Of a stretch of 64,000 nucleotides of DNA, positions 1 through 9,276 are shown piece by piece. The stretch covers positions 868,001-932,000 of the forward strand of contig NZ_SJKB01000001.1 in the NCBI RefSeq assembly GCF_004331465.1, given 5' to 3'. Every line of letters starts with the position of its first letter. Position 1 is the first letter of the stretch. Source of the DNA: Kribbella pittospori. GTDB taxonomy: Bacteria; Actinomycetota; Actinomycetes; Propionibacteriales; Kribbellaceae. The position numbers and the translations under genes were made by a program. The notes below the pieces were generated by a model that was not told the origin of the DNA, did no database searches, and worked only from the letters and a program-made list of their open reading frames with translations.

Positions 1-264
1 CAACGGCTTGCTGTTCGCGAGCCGGTCCGTCAGGTCCCCGACCACCGCGAACCCCACGCCGTACTGGACGAACTTCTGCGTGATCGCGCCCGCCCGTCCG
101 GTCCGCAGGTCGAAGAACTCGTCCCCGAGCAGGTCCGCCTCCAGAGCGACCCACGTCGCGTCGTGGTCGTAGACCGCCTGCGAGATCAGGTCCACCGCGC
201 CCCGCTCGTCCACCACGGCGCTGTCGCTGACGTACACCCGAACCCCGCCTACTTCCTCAACCAC
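1..264 (-). CDS. DUF4180 domain protein, C-terminus outside window
   Basis: Minus-strand reading gives an N-terminus with GVRVYVSDSAVVDERGAVDL and then WVALEADLLGDEFFDLRTG and ITQKFVQYGVGFAVVGD, the pattern I know from DUF4180 proteins, which are small and of unknown function. I place the start at the GTG at 264 because GAGAGG lies 7 nt upstream (277-272). An in-frame ATG at 297 has no ribosome binding site and would add 11 residues. The gene is cut by the window edge. It diverges from the HTH gene at 394, which may control it through the inverted repeat between them. The family assignment is from memory of its conserved core. Confidence 0.75.
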   Translation of the reverse strand, partial: MVEEVGGVRVYVSDSAVVDERGAVDLISQAVYDHDATWVALEADLLGDEFFDLRTGRAGAITQKFVQYGVGFAVVGDLTDRLANSKPL

Positions 265-318
265 TCCAGCACCTCTCGTCTCGGACGTGAAGATCATGGC
301 GCTAAACTACCGTAAACG

Positions 319-342
319 TCCCTATCGAGTCATTTATAGGGA
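319..342. promoter_or_regulatory. Inverted repeat, candidate operator
   Basis: TCCCTAT (319-325) and its exact reverse complement ATAGGGA (336-342) are separated by 10 bp in the 129-bp gap between the divergent DUF4180 and HTH genes. The surroundings are AT-richer than the rest of the window. The geometry fits a dimeric regulator site that could serve both genes. Binding by the neighbouring HTH protein is inference. Confidence 0.45.
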
Positions 343-393
343 ATTCTAAGGAATCGGCCCTAGGGTTGGTGCCCACGACGACGAAGGAATCGG

Positions 394-807
394 ATGCCTC
401 AGGAGCTGTACTCGGTCGAGCAGGTCGCGCAGCGACTCGGGCTGCACGTCCGGACGATCCGGAACTACGTCCGCGACGGCCGGCTGAAGGCGGTCCGGAT
501 CGGGAAGCAGTACCGGATCGCCCGCGCGGACCTGGAGGCATTCACCGGCACCAGTGCGGCCGCGCTGGAGGTGGATCAGCAGACCCGGCACGTGGAGGCG
601 TCCAGCATCGTGCACATCGACGCGGTCGACCGCGCCACCGCCGACCGGATCAGCACGCACGTCATCGGATCGCTCAATCAGAGTGGGATCGGCCGGCTCC
701 GCGTCGAGGCCGTGTACGACGAGGATCGCGCCGTACTGAAAGTCATCATCCTCGGCGACCTCGCGCCGACCGCGGAGCTGCTCCGGCTGATCGAGATGAT
801 GACCTAG
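394..807 (+). CDS. Excisionase-type HTH DNA-binding protein
   Basis: 137 aa. Residues about 4-52 (LYSVEQVAQRLGLHVRTIRN, then DGRLKAVRIGKQYRI and ADLEAF) are a MerR-like/excisionase-family HTH of the kind used by small regulators and phage Xis proteins. The remaining 80 residues form an alpha/beta domain I do not recognise, possibly for ligand sensing or dimerisation. AAGGA precedes the ATG. It diverges from DUF4180, and its stop codon interlocks with the stop of the convergent polyprenyl synthetase in a shared CTAG (804-807). No phage genes are nearby, so a chromosomal regulator is more likely than an excisionase. Confidence 0.75.
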   Translation: MPQELYSVEQVAQRLGLHVRTIRNYVRDGRLKAVRIGKQYRIARADLEAFTGTSAAALEVDQQTRHVEASSIVHIDAVDRATADRISTHVIGSLNQSGIGRLRVEAVYDEDRAVLKVIILGDLAPTAELLRLIEMMT

Positions 808-1913
808 AGCTGCCGGGAGGTGGCAGCGATCGCGAGGTCGGCCAGCGCCTTGCGAGCGGTGTCGTCGGCCAGGGGAGCGCGGTCGAGCGCGTCGAGGGCA
901 TCCTCGGTCCGCTCGGTGATGAGGTCCTCGCAGGCCTGCACCGCACGCGAGTCCTGCAGGATCTCGCGCAGCAACTGGATCTCGTCGTCGTCCAGGTCCG
1001 GCCGTCCGAACAGCCGATCGAACTCGTTGAGCTGCACCTCCGACGCGTGGTCGACCGCGTACGCGACCAGCACGGTCCGCTTGCCCTCGCGCAGATCGTC
1101 GCCAGCCGGCTTCCCGGTCAGTGCCGGGTCCCCGAACACCCCGAGCAGGTCGTCGCGCAGCTGGAACGCCTCACCGACAGGCAGTCCGTACGCCGACAAC
1201 GACTCGATCAACCGCTGATCCGCACCGGCCAGTGCGGCCCCGACATGCAGCGGCCGCTCGACCGTGTACGTCGCAGACTTGTAGCGCAGTACTCGCAGGG
1301 CCAGATCCATGTCGGACTCACCACTCGCCTGCGCGAGCAGATCGAGGTACTGGCCGGCTGTCACCTCGACCCGAACGGCGTCGAAGTACTGCTCCGCCCT
1401 GGCCAGCGCGGCCGCGTCGAAGCCAGAGGTGTGCAGGAGCTCGTCGGCCCAGATCAGACACAGATCGCCGAGCAGGATGGCCGCACCGATGCCGAAGCTC
1501 ACCGCATCGCCGCCACGGCCGGACTGCTCCGACCGGGCCCGCTGCAACGCCTCGAATCGGCGATGCGCGGCCGGCGCACCCCGGCGTACGTCGGACGAGT
1601 CCATCACGTCGTCGTGGACCAGGGCGCTGACGTGCAGCATCTCCAGACTGGCCGCGGCCGTCAGGATCGGCCGGGCCGGGTCACCACCGGCGGCGCGGAA
1701 ACCCCAGTAGCAGAAGGACGGCCGCAACCGCTTCCCACCGCTGGTCGCGTCCCGGGCAGCTTGGACCTGCTCGGTCAGCTCGGGCCCGATCGCCTCCAGG
1801 CGCCGCTGCTGCAGGTCGAGGAAACCGGTCAGCGCGCGCTGCACCTCGGCGGGGATGTCCACATCGCCATACACGTCTCGGAGCGTAGTCGGTACGACGA
1901 CAGCGGTGGACAC
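804..1913 (-). CDS. Polyprenyl synthetase (IspA/IdsA-type prenyltransferase)
   Basis: About 369 aa from the GTG at 1913; an upstream extension in the same frame would run through metF and is rejected. It condenses isopentenyl diphosphate with allylic diphosphates to make longer prenyl diphosphates (probably C15-C20; chain length cannot be read safely). Visible motifs are GKRLRP near residue 60, the first Asp-rich motif HDDVMDSSDVRRG near 100, and the second, FQLRDDLLGVFGD, near 240. Only 18 bp separate its start from the divergent metF start, so both transcripts are likely leaderless or nearly so. It is convergent with the HTH gene. In mycobacteria an idsA-type gene also lies near metF and the dcw cluster. 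Confidence 0.9.
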   Translation of the reverse strand: MSTAVVVPTTLRDVYGDVDIPAEVQRALTGFLDLQQRRLEAIGPELTEQVQAARDATSGGKRLRPSFCYWGFRAAGGDPARPILTAAASLEMLHVSALVHDDVMDSSDVRRGAPAAHRRFEALQRARSEQSGRGGDAVSFGIGAAILLGDLCLIWADELLHTSGFDAAALARAEQYFDAVRVEVTAGQYLDLLAQASGESDMDLALRVLRYKSATYTVERPLHVGAALAGADQRLIESLSAYGLPVGEAFQLRDDLLGVFGDPALTGKPAGDDLREGKRTVLVAYAVDHASEVQLNEFDRLFGRPDLDDDEIQLLREILQDSRAVQACEDLITERTEDALDALDRAPLADDTARKALADLAIAATSRQL

Positions 1914-1931
1914 CGCGGGTAACCTGTCGCC

Positions 1932-2849
1932 ATGGCGAACGGTCTTGCTTCGACGCGTCCCGGCAACCGGCCGACGATCCGCGAGCTGCTCGCGAGCGGA
2001 GGCCGTTCCTTCTCGTTCGAGTTCTTCCCACCGAAGACACCCGAGGCCGAGGAGGTGCTGTGGCGTTCGATCCGGGAGATCGAGCAGCTGCGGCCGACCT
2101 TCGTCTCGATCACGTACGGCGCCGGCGGGACCACCCGGGACGGCACGATCCGGGTTACCGAGCGGGTCGCCCAGGACACCTCGCTGACGCCGCTCGGCCA
2201 CCTGACCTGTGTCGCGCACTCACGCGACGAGCTGCGGTCGGTGATCGGTGCGTACGCCGGGTCCGGGGTGCGCAACATGCTGGCGCTGCGCGGTGACCCA
2301 CCGGGTGGCCCGAACCAGCCCTGGGTCGCGCACCCGGAGGGCATGAACCACGCGATCGAGCTGGTCGAGCTGATCCGGTCGCTCGGCGACTTCTGCGTCG
2401 GCGTCGCGGCGTTCCCGGACAAGCACCCGGAAGCCACCTCGCTGGAGGCTGACGCGCAGGTGCTGGCGGCGAAGGCGCAGGCGGGTGCGGACTACGCGAT
2501 CACCCAGATGTTCTTCGGTGCCGACGACTATTTCCGGCTGGTGGACCGGGCGGCCGCGCTCGGCTGCGACATCCCGGTGCTGCCGGGCGTCATGCCGGTC
2601 ACCAACATCAAGCAGATCCAGCGGATGGCGGAGCTCACCGGGATGGCGCTGCCGACGGCCGTCACCGATCGCCTGCTCGCGGTCGAGGACGACCCGGCCG
2701 CGGTCCGGCAGGTCGGCGTCGAGATCGCCACCGAGCTGTGCGAACAGCTGCTGGCCGGCGGCGCTCCGGGCATCCACTTCATCACCCTGAACCGATCGAC
2801 CGCGACCCGTCAGGTCTTCCTCAACCTGCGCTCGTCAGTCGTGTCCTGA
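1932..2849 (+). CDS. metF: 5,10-methylenetetrahydrofolate reductase
   Basis: 305 aa, usual bacterial length. It reduces 5,10-methylene-THF to 5-methyl-THF with FAD, supplying the methyl group for methionine synthesis. The N-terminus has FSFEFFPPKTPEAEE with the catalytic Glu region, followed by FVSITYGAGGTTR, CVAHSRDEL, NMLALRGDPP and TQMFFGADDYFRLVD, all typical MetF signatures. The ATG at 1932 has no clear Shine-Dalgarno, consistent with a short or leaderless 5' end. No riboswitch fits in the 18-bp gap to the divergent prenyltransferase. Confidence 0.95.
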   Translation: MANGLASTRPGNRPTIRELLASGGRSFSFEFFPPKTPEAEEVLWRSIREIEQLRPTFVSITYGAGGTTRDGTIRVTERVAQDTSLTPLGHLTCVAHSRDELRSVIGAYAGSGVRNMLALRGDPPGGPNQPWVAHPEGMNHAIELVELIRSLGDFCVGVAAFPDKHPEATSLEADAQVLAAKAQAGADYAITQMFFGADDYFRLVDRAAALGCDIPVLPGVMPVTNIKQIQRMAELTGMALPTAVTDRLLAVEDDPAAVRQVGVEIATELCEQLLAGGAPGIHFITLNRSTATRQVFLNLRSSVVS

Positions 2850-2877
2850 CCGCGGCCCCCGGCCGTATCCTGTGGCG

Positions 2878-3408
2878 ATGGCTGACCCGTCGGATCTGTT
2901 GATCGACCGCACCCTCGTCCTGCTCCGGCATGCCAAGGCGGTCCCGCCCGAGACCATGCCGGACCTGCAGCGTCCGCTGGCCGACCGCGGCCGCGCCGAC
3001 GCCCGCGCGGCCGGGCGTTACCTAGTTGCCCAAGGCATCGAAGCCGGACTGGTCCTGTGCTCGCCGTCGGAGCGCACCCGGGAGACCTGGCAGTACGCCG
3101 CCGAGGGCGGGGCGACCACCACCGACATCTGGTACGACCGGCGCATCTACAACGCCGACACCGACGAGCTCCTCGACGTCATCCACGAAGTACCGGCCGA
3201 GGTCCGCACCGCGATCATGATCGGCCACGGGCCGGGTATCCCTTGGCTCGCCGACGAGCTCGCTCTGGACGGCACCAGCCCGGAGCGGGTCGAACTCACC
3301 AAGAAATACCCGACGTCGGGCCTGGCCATCCTCCACCTCACCTGCCGCTGGTCGGACCTGTCCGCGAACGACGCCGACCTCGTCTCGTACGTCGTACCTC
3401 GCGGCTAG
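2878..3408 (+). CDS. SixA-like histidine phosphatase
   Basis: About 176 aa. The phosphoglycerate-mutase-like fold is shown by LVLLRHAKAVP near residue 18 (RHA, phospho-His), LCSPSERTRET and a late MIGHGPGI (second catalytic His). SixA enzymes remove phosphate from phosphohistidine domains; the actual substrate here is unknown. The ATG at 2878 and the in-frame GTG at 2872 are both possible and neither has a strong ribosome site. It follows metF by 28 bp and may be cotranscribed. Its TAG interlocks with the stop of the convergent peptidase at CTAG (3405-3408). Confidence 0.85.
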   Translation: MADPSDLLIDRTLVLLRHAKAVPPETMPDLQRPLADRGRADARAAGRYLVAQGIEAGLVLCSPSERTRETWQYAAEGGATTTDIWYDRRIYNADTDELLDVIHEVPAEVRTAIMIGHGPGIPWLADELALDGTSPERVELTKKYPTSGLAILHLTCRWSDLSANDADLVSYVVPRG

Positions 3409-4853
3409 TGCCCTGCGTCGGCCGGCAGCTCACCGGTGAGCAGGTACTTCTCCGCCTTGTCGTCGATACACGGGTTCTTCGTGAACAGGTACGACGCGTG
3501 GTTGCCGCCGTTGTCGATCAGCAGCCTGGAGCCGGGCAGTACGGCGCGCATGCGGCGTGCGCCGATCACCGGAGTCGCCGCGTCGTACCGGCCCTGCAGG
3601 AGCAGGATCGGCGGCACCTTCGGCGACCCGATCCGGACCTGCTTGACCGGCGCGACCGGCCAGAAGGCACAGGGTGCGCCGTACCAGGTGTTCAGCCAGG
3701 CGAACCGCGGCGTCAGGTGGTCGGCCAGTTCGGTGTCCTGGCGCCAGCGGCTCCAGTCCCGCGGCCAGCCGGGATCCATGCAGTTGTAGGCGAGCTGGCC
3801 TGTGTCCACCGCCTGGGTCGCGAGCTGGTCGGTCGCGCTCAGTACGCCGCTGGGATCACCGTTGCGATAGGCAACGATCGCTTCGGCCAGGCTCGGCCAG
3901 GAATCCTGGGTGTAGACGCTGGAGGCAAGCAAGTCGTCGAGCTCCGACGCCCCGGCTCTCCCTCCGGCAGGCCTCTTGGCGAGGTCGGCCCGGATCTGCT
4001 GCCAGGCGGTCTCCACCGCCTTCGGGGTCGTACCGAGGTGATACTCGCTGCTGTGTGCCGCCATCCAGGCGAACAACTCCTGCGTGCGCTGCTCGAGCGC
4101 CGGATCCTGCTCGTACGCCGTCTCGTAGGTGCTGACCAGCGGATCGACGACGCTGTCCAGGATCATCCGGCCGGTGTGCTCCGGGAACATCGTCGCGTAC
4201 GTCGCACCGAGCTTACTGCCGTACGAGTAGCCGAGGAAGTCGATCTTGTCCTTGCCGAGCGCGATCCGGATCCGGTCGATGTCCCGGGCGGCGTTCTCGG
4301 TGGTGATGTAGGGCAGGAGGTCCTTCGCCTTGCTGCCACACTGCGCCGCGACCTTCTTGGCCTGCGCGACCCGCTGCGCTTCCTGGTGTGCGTTTGCCGG
4401 CCGGTAGGGGAGTGCCGGGTGAGTGACGAGCTTGGAAACGTCGCCGCAGTCGACCGGCGTACTCGCACCGACTCCACGTGGATCGAAGCTGAAGACGGCG
4501 TACTGCTCGGCGACCTTCTCCGGCAGCATCGCGCTGACCATCTGCTCCGTGCCGAGACCGGGTGCGCCCGGACCGCCCGGATTCACCAGGAGGAAGTGGG
4601 GCGAGCTGAGCCCACCCACTCCGGAGACGGTCAGGGTGATCTGCTGGCCGTCGGGCTTCGCGTAGTCCAGCGGCACCTGCAGTGTCGCGCAGCCGACCTG
4701 CGGGAACACGCCCGACTCGGGTGGGCAGGTACCCCACTGCAACTTCGCTTCGGTCTCGGCGGTCGCCGGGCCGGACAGCCCGGCGACCAGTGCGGTCAGC
4801 GATGCGACGACGACAGCGACGGCTGCGCCGCGCCGAAGGGTGTTCTTGGTCAA
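3405..4853 (-). CDS. Secreted alpha/beta-hydrolase, tripeptidyl aminopeptidase-like
   Basis: 482 aa. A signal peptide (basic TKNTLRR, hydrophobic stretch to about residue 28, then ATAETEA) indicates export. The hydrolase fold shows LLVNPGGPGAPGLG, FDPRGVGASTPVDC and the nucleophile elbow GYSYGSKLGATY (catalytic Ser). A C-terminal TAP-like domain has LLLQGRYDAATPV (Asp) and NGGNHASY (His). Related actinomycete enzymes cleave tripeptides from peptide N-termini. The substrate is not evident. The gene stands alone between the convergent sixA-like gene and the HelD-like gene in the same direction. Confidence 0.88.
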   Translation of the reverse strand: MTKNTLRRGAAVAVVVASLTALVAGLSGPATAETEAKLQWGTCPPESGVFPQVGCATLQVPLDYAKPDGQQITLTVSGVGGLSSPHFLLVNPGGPGAPGLGTEQMVSAMLPEKVAEQYAVFSFDPRGVGASTPVDCGDVSKLVTHPALPYRPANAHQEAQRVAQAKKVAAQCGSKAKDLLPYITTENAARDIDRIRIALGKDKIDFLGYSYGSKLGATYATMFPEHTGRMILDSVVDPLVSTYETAYEQDPALEQRTQELFAWMAAHSSEYHLGTTPKAVETAWQQIRADLAKRPAGGRAGASELDDLLASSVYTQDSWPSLAEAIVAYRNGDPSGVLSATDQLATQAVDTGQLAYNCMDPGWPRDWSRWRQDTELADHLTPRFAWLNTWYGAPCAFWPVAPVKQVRIGSPKVPPILLLQGRYDAATPVIGARRMRAVLPGSRLLIDNGGNHASYLFTKNPCIDDKAEKYLLTGELPADAGH

Positions 4854-4872
4854 GCCCCGTCCTACTTCCTTC

Positions 4873-7089
4873 TCAGGAGGCGCGGGCGGGCAACCAATGG
4901 GTAGTGCTGTTGATGGTAATCAATCGCTGCGTGGCCCGGGTCAGCACCACGTACAACGCGCGGACGCCGCCGAGGGTGTCGCTGACGATGCGGTCCGGTT
5001 CGACCACGACCACAGCGTCGTACTCGAGGCCCTTGGACTCGAGGGGGCTGACGGCAACGACCCGAGGATTGCCGATGTCAGCCAGCACCGCGTCGACGGC
5101 AGGCCGCAGCTTCGGCGTGACGATGACGCCGACCGTTCCTTCGACCAGTTGGAGCAGCTCGGTGGCCGCGTCGGCGGTGGCTTCGACGACCTTGCCGTCG
5201 TCGAAGATCCGGTGCTCCGGCTCGACGCCCGTACTGCGGACCGCGTTGGGCAGATCGGCGTCGGGCAGACTCTGGCGGATCACCTCACCGGCGAACGCGT
5301 AGATCTCGGCCGAGTTCCGGTAGTTGGTCGACAGCCGGAACGTGTGCCGCTGCAGGTGCGACAGCATCGAATCCATTGCCGCACGGGCCTCGTCCGGGTC
5401 CGGCCAGGAGCTCTGCGCCGGGTCGCCGACGATGGTCCAGCTCGCCTGCGGTCCGCGCCGGGTCACCATCCGCCACTGCATGGGGGAGAGGTCCTGTGCC
5501 TCGTCCACCAGCACGTGCGCGTACTCCTCCGGCTCCTCGGCCTCTCTGGCCGCCGCTGCCCGGGCGCGCCGCTCCGAGGTCGTCAGCACCTCGTTGACGC
5601 CGTCCGACAAGCCCTCCAGCCAGTCGAACTCCTCGTCCTTGGTCTCCGAGACCGGAGCGCGTCCCAGCAACGTGTCCAGCTCGTCCAGCAGGGCCACGTC
5701 GGCAATGGTGAACTCGCTGGTGCTGCGGATCGCTCTGGCAAGCGCGTCGACCTCCGCCGGCGTCAGGTCGTTGCGAGCCCAGCGCTGCAACCGCCGTGGG
5801 TCACCGAACCAACGCAGTACCGCTTCCGGCGTCAGCACCGGCCACCACTGGCTGAAGAACGACCGGAACGCCGGTGTGTCGGTCACCTGATCGCCGAAGG
5901 CCTCACGGTCGCCGTACACACCGGTCCGCAGGTCCTCCGGGAACCGCTGCCACAGCGCACCCACCAGACCCTTGCGGGCTTCGGTCGCCGCGCGGTTGCG
6001 CGGCGTACGGCGCAGCGCGTTCCGACGGACGTTGTCCAACTGGTTGGCGTCCAGCTCGATCGTGGCGCCGCCGAGGAAGACGCGCAGCGTGGTGGGCGCC
6101 GTCGGCACGCGGTCGCGAGCGGCCCGTGACAGCAGTGCGCTCATACGGAGCGAACCCTTGATCGCGGCAACCTCCGCCTCGTCCACCGCGGTGGCCTTGA
6201 CGCCGTCAACCATCTCGCCGACCGCCCGCAGCGAGACCGTGTTCTCGCCGAGGCTCGGCAGCACGCGCTCGATGTAGGCCATGAACGCGGCCGACGGCCC
6301 GACCACCAGTACGCCGCCCCGCTCGAAGCGCCGGCGGTCGCTGTACAGCAGGTACGCCGCCCGATGCAGAGCCACCACTGTCTTGCCGGTGCCCGGTCCG
6401 CCGCCGATCACGGTGACGCCACGGGCTGGTGCCCGGATCGCCTCGTCCTGCTCGGCCTGGATGGTGGCGACGATGTCGCGCATCGTGTGGCCGCGGGCGC
6501 GCGACAGCGATGCCATCAGGGCGCCCTCGCCCATCACCGGCAGGTCCTCAGGTGCGCGCTCCGGGGCCAGCAGGTCGTCCTCGAGGCCGACGATGCGAGC
6601 GCCCTTGTTACGCAGCACGCGGCGTCGAACGACCTTCAGCCTGTCGGTCGAGGTGGCGCGGTAGAACGGCTCCGCGGCCGGGGCGCGCCAGTCGATCACC
6701 AGCGGCTCGTACTCGGCGTCACGGACACCGAGGCGGCCGACGTACAGCTTCTCCAGGTCCGCCGCGGCACCGGCGGCCGGCTCGTCGTCGCCCTGGTCGG
6801 AGTCGAGCCGGCCGAAGACCAGGCCCTCGTGCTCCGCGTCCAGCTCGGCGATCCGGCGGGCGGCGGCGAAGACCAGCACGTCCCGCTCGTACAGACCGGT
6901 CTGCTCCTCCTCGCGGACCCGGCCGACGTTCTGCGCCTGCCCGCGTTGGTGTCCTTCGACCGCGATCCGCGACGCCGATCGAGCCGCCTCCGCGACCCGG
7001 TCGTACACCCGGTCGACGTGGTGCTGCTCCGCCGTCAGCTCCGCCCGCTCGACGTTCTCGTGATCGGCCGACGTAGGGGATTGATCCAC
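4873..7089 (-). CDS. HelD/HelR-type UvrD-like ATPase
   Basis: About 738 aa from the GTG at 7089, preceded by AGAGGA 7 nt upstream; the same frame stays open further upstream but without support. An N-terminal coiled-coil region (about 10-110) with repeated Arg/Glu is followed by Walker A GGGPGTGKTVVALHRAAYLLY near 205, the superfamily I helicase Walker B VLVDEAQDLSPMQW near 500, and STNYRNSAEIY and LTRATQRL motifs. HelD-class proteins use ATP to strip or recycle stalled RNA polymerase; actinobacterial HelR members also protect against rifamycins. HelD versus HelR subclass cannot be settled here. It sits 92 bp downstream of the CrtI-like gene. Confidence 0.85.
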   Translation of the reverse strand: MDQSPTSADHENVERAELTAEQHHVDRVYDRVAEAARSASRIAVEGHQRGQAQNVGRVREEEQTGLYERDVLVFAAARRIAELDAEHEGLVFGRLDSDQGDDEPAAGAAADLEKLYVGRLGVRDAEYEPLVIDWRAPAAEPFYRATSTDRLKVVRRRVLRNKGARIVGLEDDLLAPERAPEDLPVMGEGALMASLSRARGHTMRDIVATIQAEQDEAIRAPARGVTVIGGGPGTGKTVVALHRAAYLLYSDRRRFERGGVLVVGPSAAFMAYIERVLPSLGENTVSLRAVGEMVDGVKATAVDEAEVAAIKGSLRMSALLSRAARDRVPTAPTTLRVFLGGATIELDANQLDNVRRNALRRTPRNRAATEARKGLVGALWQRFPEDLRTGVYGDREAFGDQVTDTPAFRSFFSQWWPVLTPEAVLRWFGDPRRLQRWARNDLTPAEVDALARAIRSTSEFTIADVALLDELDTLLGRAPVSETKDEEFDWLEGLSDGVNEVLTTSERRARAAAAREAEEPEEYAHVLVDEAQDLSPMQWRMVTRRGPQASWTIVGDPAQSSWPDPDEARAAMDSMLSHLQRHTFRLSTNYRNSAEIYAFAGEVIRQSLPDADLPNAVRSTGVEPEHRIFDDGKVVEATADAATELLQLVEGTVGVIVTPKLRPAVDAVLADIGNPRVVAVSPLESKGLEYDAVVVVEPDRIVSDTLGGVRALYVVLTRATQRLITINSTTHWLPARAS

Positions 7090-7181
7090 CGAGGTCCTCT
7101 CTACTGCCGGGCTCCTGCCCCGACACCGAACACATGAACGATCAATCCTACGTGGGTCGGGTGACCGAACCCCAACCGGTC

Positions 7182-8489
7182 TCAGGCCTTTCCGATGGCG
7201 TCCGCCACGATGGCGGCGCCGAGTGTGGTGGCGGGCACACCGGAGCCCGGATGAGCGCCCGCGCCGACGCAGTACAGCCCCTTCACGGGGGAGACGTTGG
7301 ACGCCCGCCGCCGGGCGGTTTTGTACCCCTCCCAGGCCACACCGGCCCACCAGGATGGCGAGGTCTGACGGGACACCACCTTGTCCCGGATGTGCAGCCC
7401 GCGGGCCACCAGCAGGTCGAGTACGTCGTCCGTCGGATAGCCGTGCACCAGGACTGACCACGCCTGGTGGCCGGCCGGTGCCTGTCCGCCAGTCCGGACG
7501 ACCACAGTCGGCGTACCGTGCAGCACCGTCTCGAACGGCAGGCTAGGCACGGGCTCCTGCAGCCCCAGATGTACGACGTACGCCGCCTGGGCCTGGTGGG
7601 TCGACAGGACCTTCTTGCGCAGCTTCTTGGCTGCCGGGTCGTCCAGGAGCTCGGTGTAGAGCAGACGCGGGTCGATGTCGCTCACCACGATGTCGGCGGG
7701 CAGTTCGGTCGCGTCGGCCAGCCGTACGCCGGTCACACCGCCGTCGGTTGTGGAGACCCCGACCACCTCGGCGCCCGTGCGCACGTTGATCTTCCGCTCG
7801 CTGGCGCGCTGGGCCAGCGCGTCCGCGAGCGCACCGAAGCCTCCCTCGATCGTCCAGCGGCCGAAGGTGCGCTCCAGGTATGACCACACCCCGACGTACC
7901 CAGGGGTGAGCTTGGCGTCCGATCCGCCTTGCGCCGCGAAGTGCCGCAGTACCGCACGGGCTCGGTCGTCATCCAGCTCGCGGTTCGCCACCTTCTCCAG
8001 CGACTGCCAGGGCTTGAGGGACCGCACAGCGCTCAGCGAAAGCTTGTCGTGCAGTGGTGGTTCGAGTGAGGTCTTCCGCAGGATCTGCCAGGTCTCGCCG
8101 TAGCCGTCGACCAGAGCGGTCCACTGCTTGGCGGTCTTCTGGTCGGCCAGATCGGTCCAGGCCGCCTCTTGCGCACCGCGATCACCGATCGGCAGGTCGA
8201 GCACCGACCCGTCGCCGAACATGTGCCGGCGTGGCTCGGTGACCGGCTCCAACTGGACCAGACTCTCGATCGGACGGCCGCTCTTGCGGAAGAGGTCCCG
8301 CAGTGCGGCGGGCAGCGTCGTACTGGCTGCTCCTGCGTCCCAGCTGAACCCATCCGCCTCGACGCGACCCAGTACGCCGCCGAGGTGCTGGTCGCGTTCG
8401 CACACGATGACCTCGTGGCCCAGCTTGGCCAACCGGACTGCGCTGGCGAGACCGGCCAGGCCGGCCCCGATGACGACTACGCGGGCCAT
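7182..8489 (-). CDS. Phytoene desaturase-like FAD oxidoreductase
   Basis: 435 aa. The N-terminal FAD-binding Rossmann motif VVVIGAGLAGLASAVRLAKLG is followed by VIVCERDQHLGG and DAGAASTTLPAALRDLF. The C-terminus GLYCVGAGAHPGSGVPATTL is the second FAD contact typical of CrtI and related amine-oxidase-like enzymes. No other carotenoid genes are nearby, so the substrate is unknown and carotenoid desaturation should not be assumed. Its ATG (8489) overlaps the TGA of the upstream DUF4126 gene by one base, so the two are very likely translated together. Confidence 0.85.
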   Translation of the reverse strand: MARVVVIGAGLAGLASAVRLAKLGHEVIVCERDQHLGGVLGRVEADGFSWDAGAASTTLPAALRDLFRKSGRPIESLVQLEPVTEPRRHMFGDGSVLDLPIGDRGAQEAAWTDLADQKTAKQWTALVDGYGETWQILRKTSLEPPLHDKLSLSAVRSLKPWQSLEKVANRELDDDRARAVLRHFAAQGGSDAKLTPGYVGVWSYLERTFGRWTIEGGFGALADALAQRASERKINVRTGAEVVGVSTTDGGVTGVRLADATELPADIVVSDIDPRLLYTELLDDPAAKKLRKKVLSTHQAQAAYVVHLGLQEPVPSLPFETVLHGTPTVVVRTGGQAPAGHQAWSVLVHGYPTDDVLDLLVARGLHIRDKVVSRQTSPSWWAGVAWEGYKTARRRASNVSPVKGLYCVGAGAHPGSGVPATTLGAAIVADAIGKA

Positions 8490-9100
8490 CAGGCGGCACT
8501 GCTCCCGGTCGCCGGAGTGGCCCGTCTGTCCCGCCAGGCCTTGAAGCGTGCGAAGCCCCGCCGGATGAACCGGAACGCGAAGTACACCCCGAGCAGACCG
8601 AGCAGCAACAGCACACCGGCGATGATCAGCGCGACCTCCGGGTGGAACGCGGCCAGCGCCACCACCCCGACGACGGTGATGTCCTCACCGGACGATGCGG
8701 CGATGTTGGTGACCGGCTCGGGCGAGGTGTTGATCGCCAGCCGCAGACTCGACTTCACGGCGTGTGAGAGTAGCGCGACGAGTCCACCGGTGGTCGCGAT
8801 GACCGCTTGCTGCAGGGTGCTCGCCTCACCGGACAGCAACGCGGCGATGATCACGCCGATGGTCGGCCGGATCACGGTCGAGATCGCGTCCCAGGCCGAG
8901 TCGACGTACGGGATCTTGTCCGCGACGAACTCGAAGGCGAAAAGAACACCCGCTGCGATCAGAACCGGGCTGGTGGTCAGGGCCGTCGGTACGTCGTCGG
9001 CACCGGCGAACCGGCCGAGCAGACCGAGAATCAGCACGCAGGCATAGGCATTGATGCCACTGGCCCATCCCGTCGTGAACGCCAACGGCAAGGCTTCCAT
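8489..9100 (-). CDS. DUF4126 integral membrane protein
   Basis: 203 aa with about five hydrophobic segments (for example VLILGLLGRFAG, ISTVIRPTIGVIIAALLSG and VALIIAGVLLLLGLLGVYFAF) and a basic C-terminal tail. The start MEALPLAFTTGWASGINAYA and the pattern DKIPYVDSAWDAISTVIRP are the core I associate with DUF4126. Function is unknown. It is the first gene of a two-gene unit with the CrtI-like oxidoreductase. It diverges from the cell-wall hydrolase at 9277 across a 176-bp gap. Confidence 0.85.
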   Translation of the reverse strand: MEALPLAFTTGWASGINAYACVLILGLLGRFAGADDVPTALTTSPVLIAAGVLFAFEFVADKIPYVDSAWDAISTVIRPTIGVIIAALLSGEASTLQQAVIATTGGLVALLSHAVKSSLRLAINTSPEPVTNIAASSGEDITVVGVVALAAFHPEVALIIAGVLLLLGLLGVYFAFRFIRRGFARFKAWRDRRATPATGSSAA

Positions 9101-9276
9101 CGTCGGTCTCCGTAACGCTCGGTCGCCACCCCGTGAGACGGCATGCTTCGTCAGTATCGAACCTGCGGGTGTGAGTTTTGGTTAACCGTTGACATCCGGT
9201 CCGCCTCGACCCACAGTGACTACGCTGCCAGTCTCTGTGACCGGCATCCCCCGCCATTCGGGTTCAGGAGATCAAC

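Noticed and set aside
9189..9226. Promoter TTGACA (9189) with TACGCT (9221) before the hydrolase
   Set aside because: The 26-bp spacing is too long for one promoter; either element could belong to another pair that I cannot identify.
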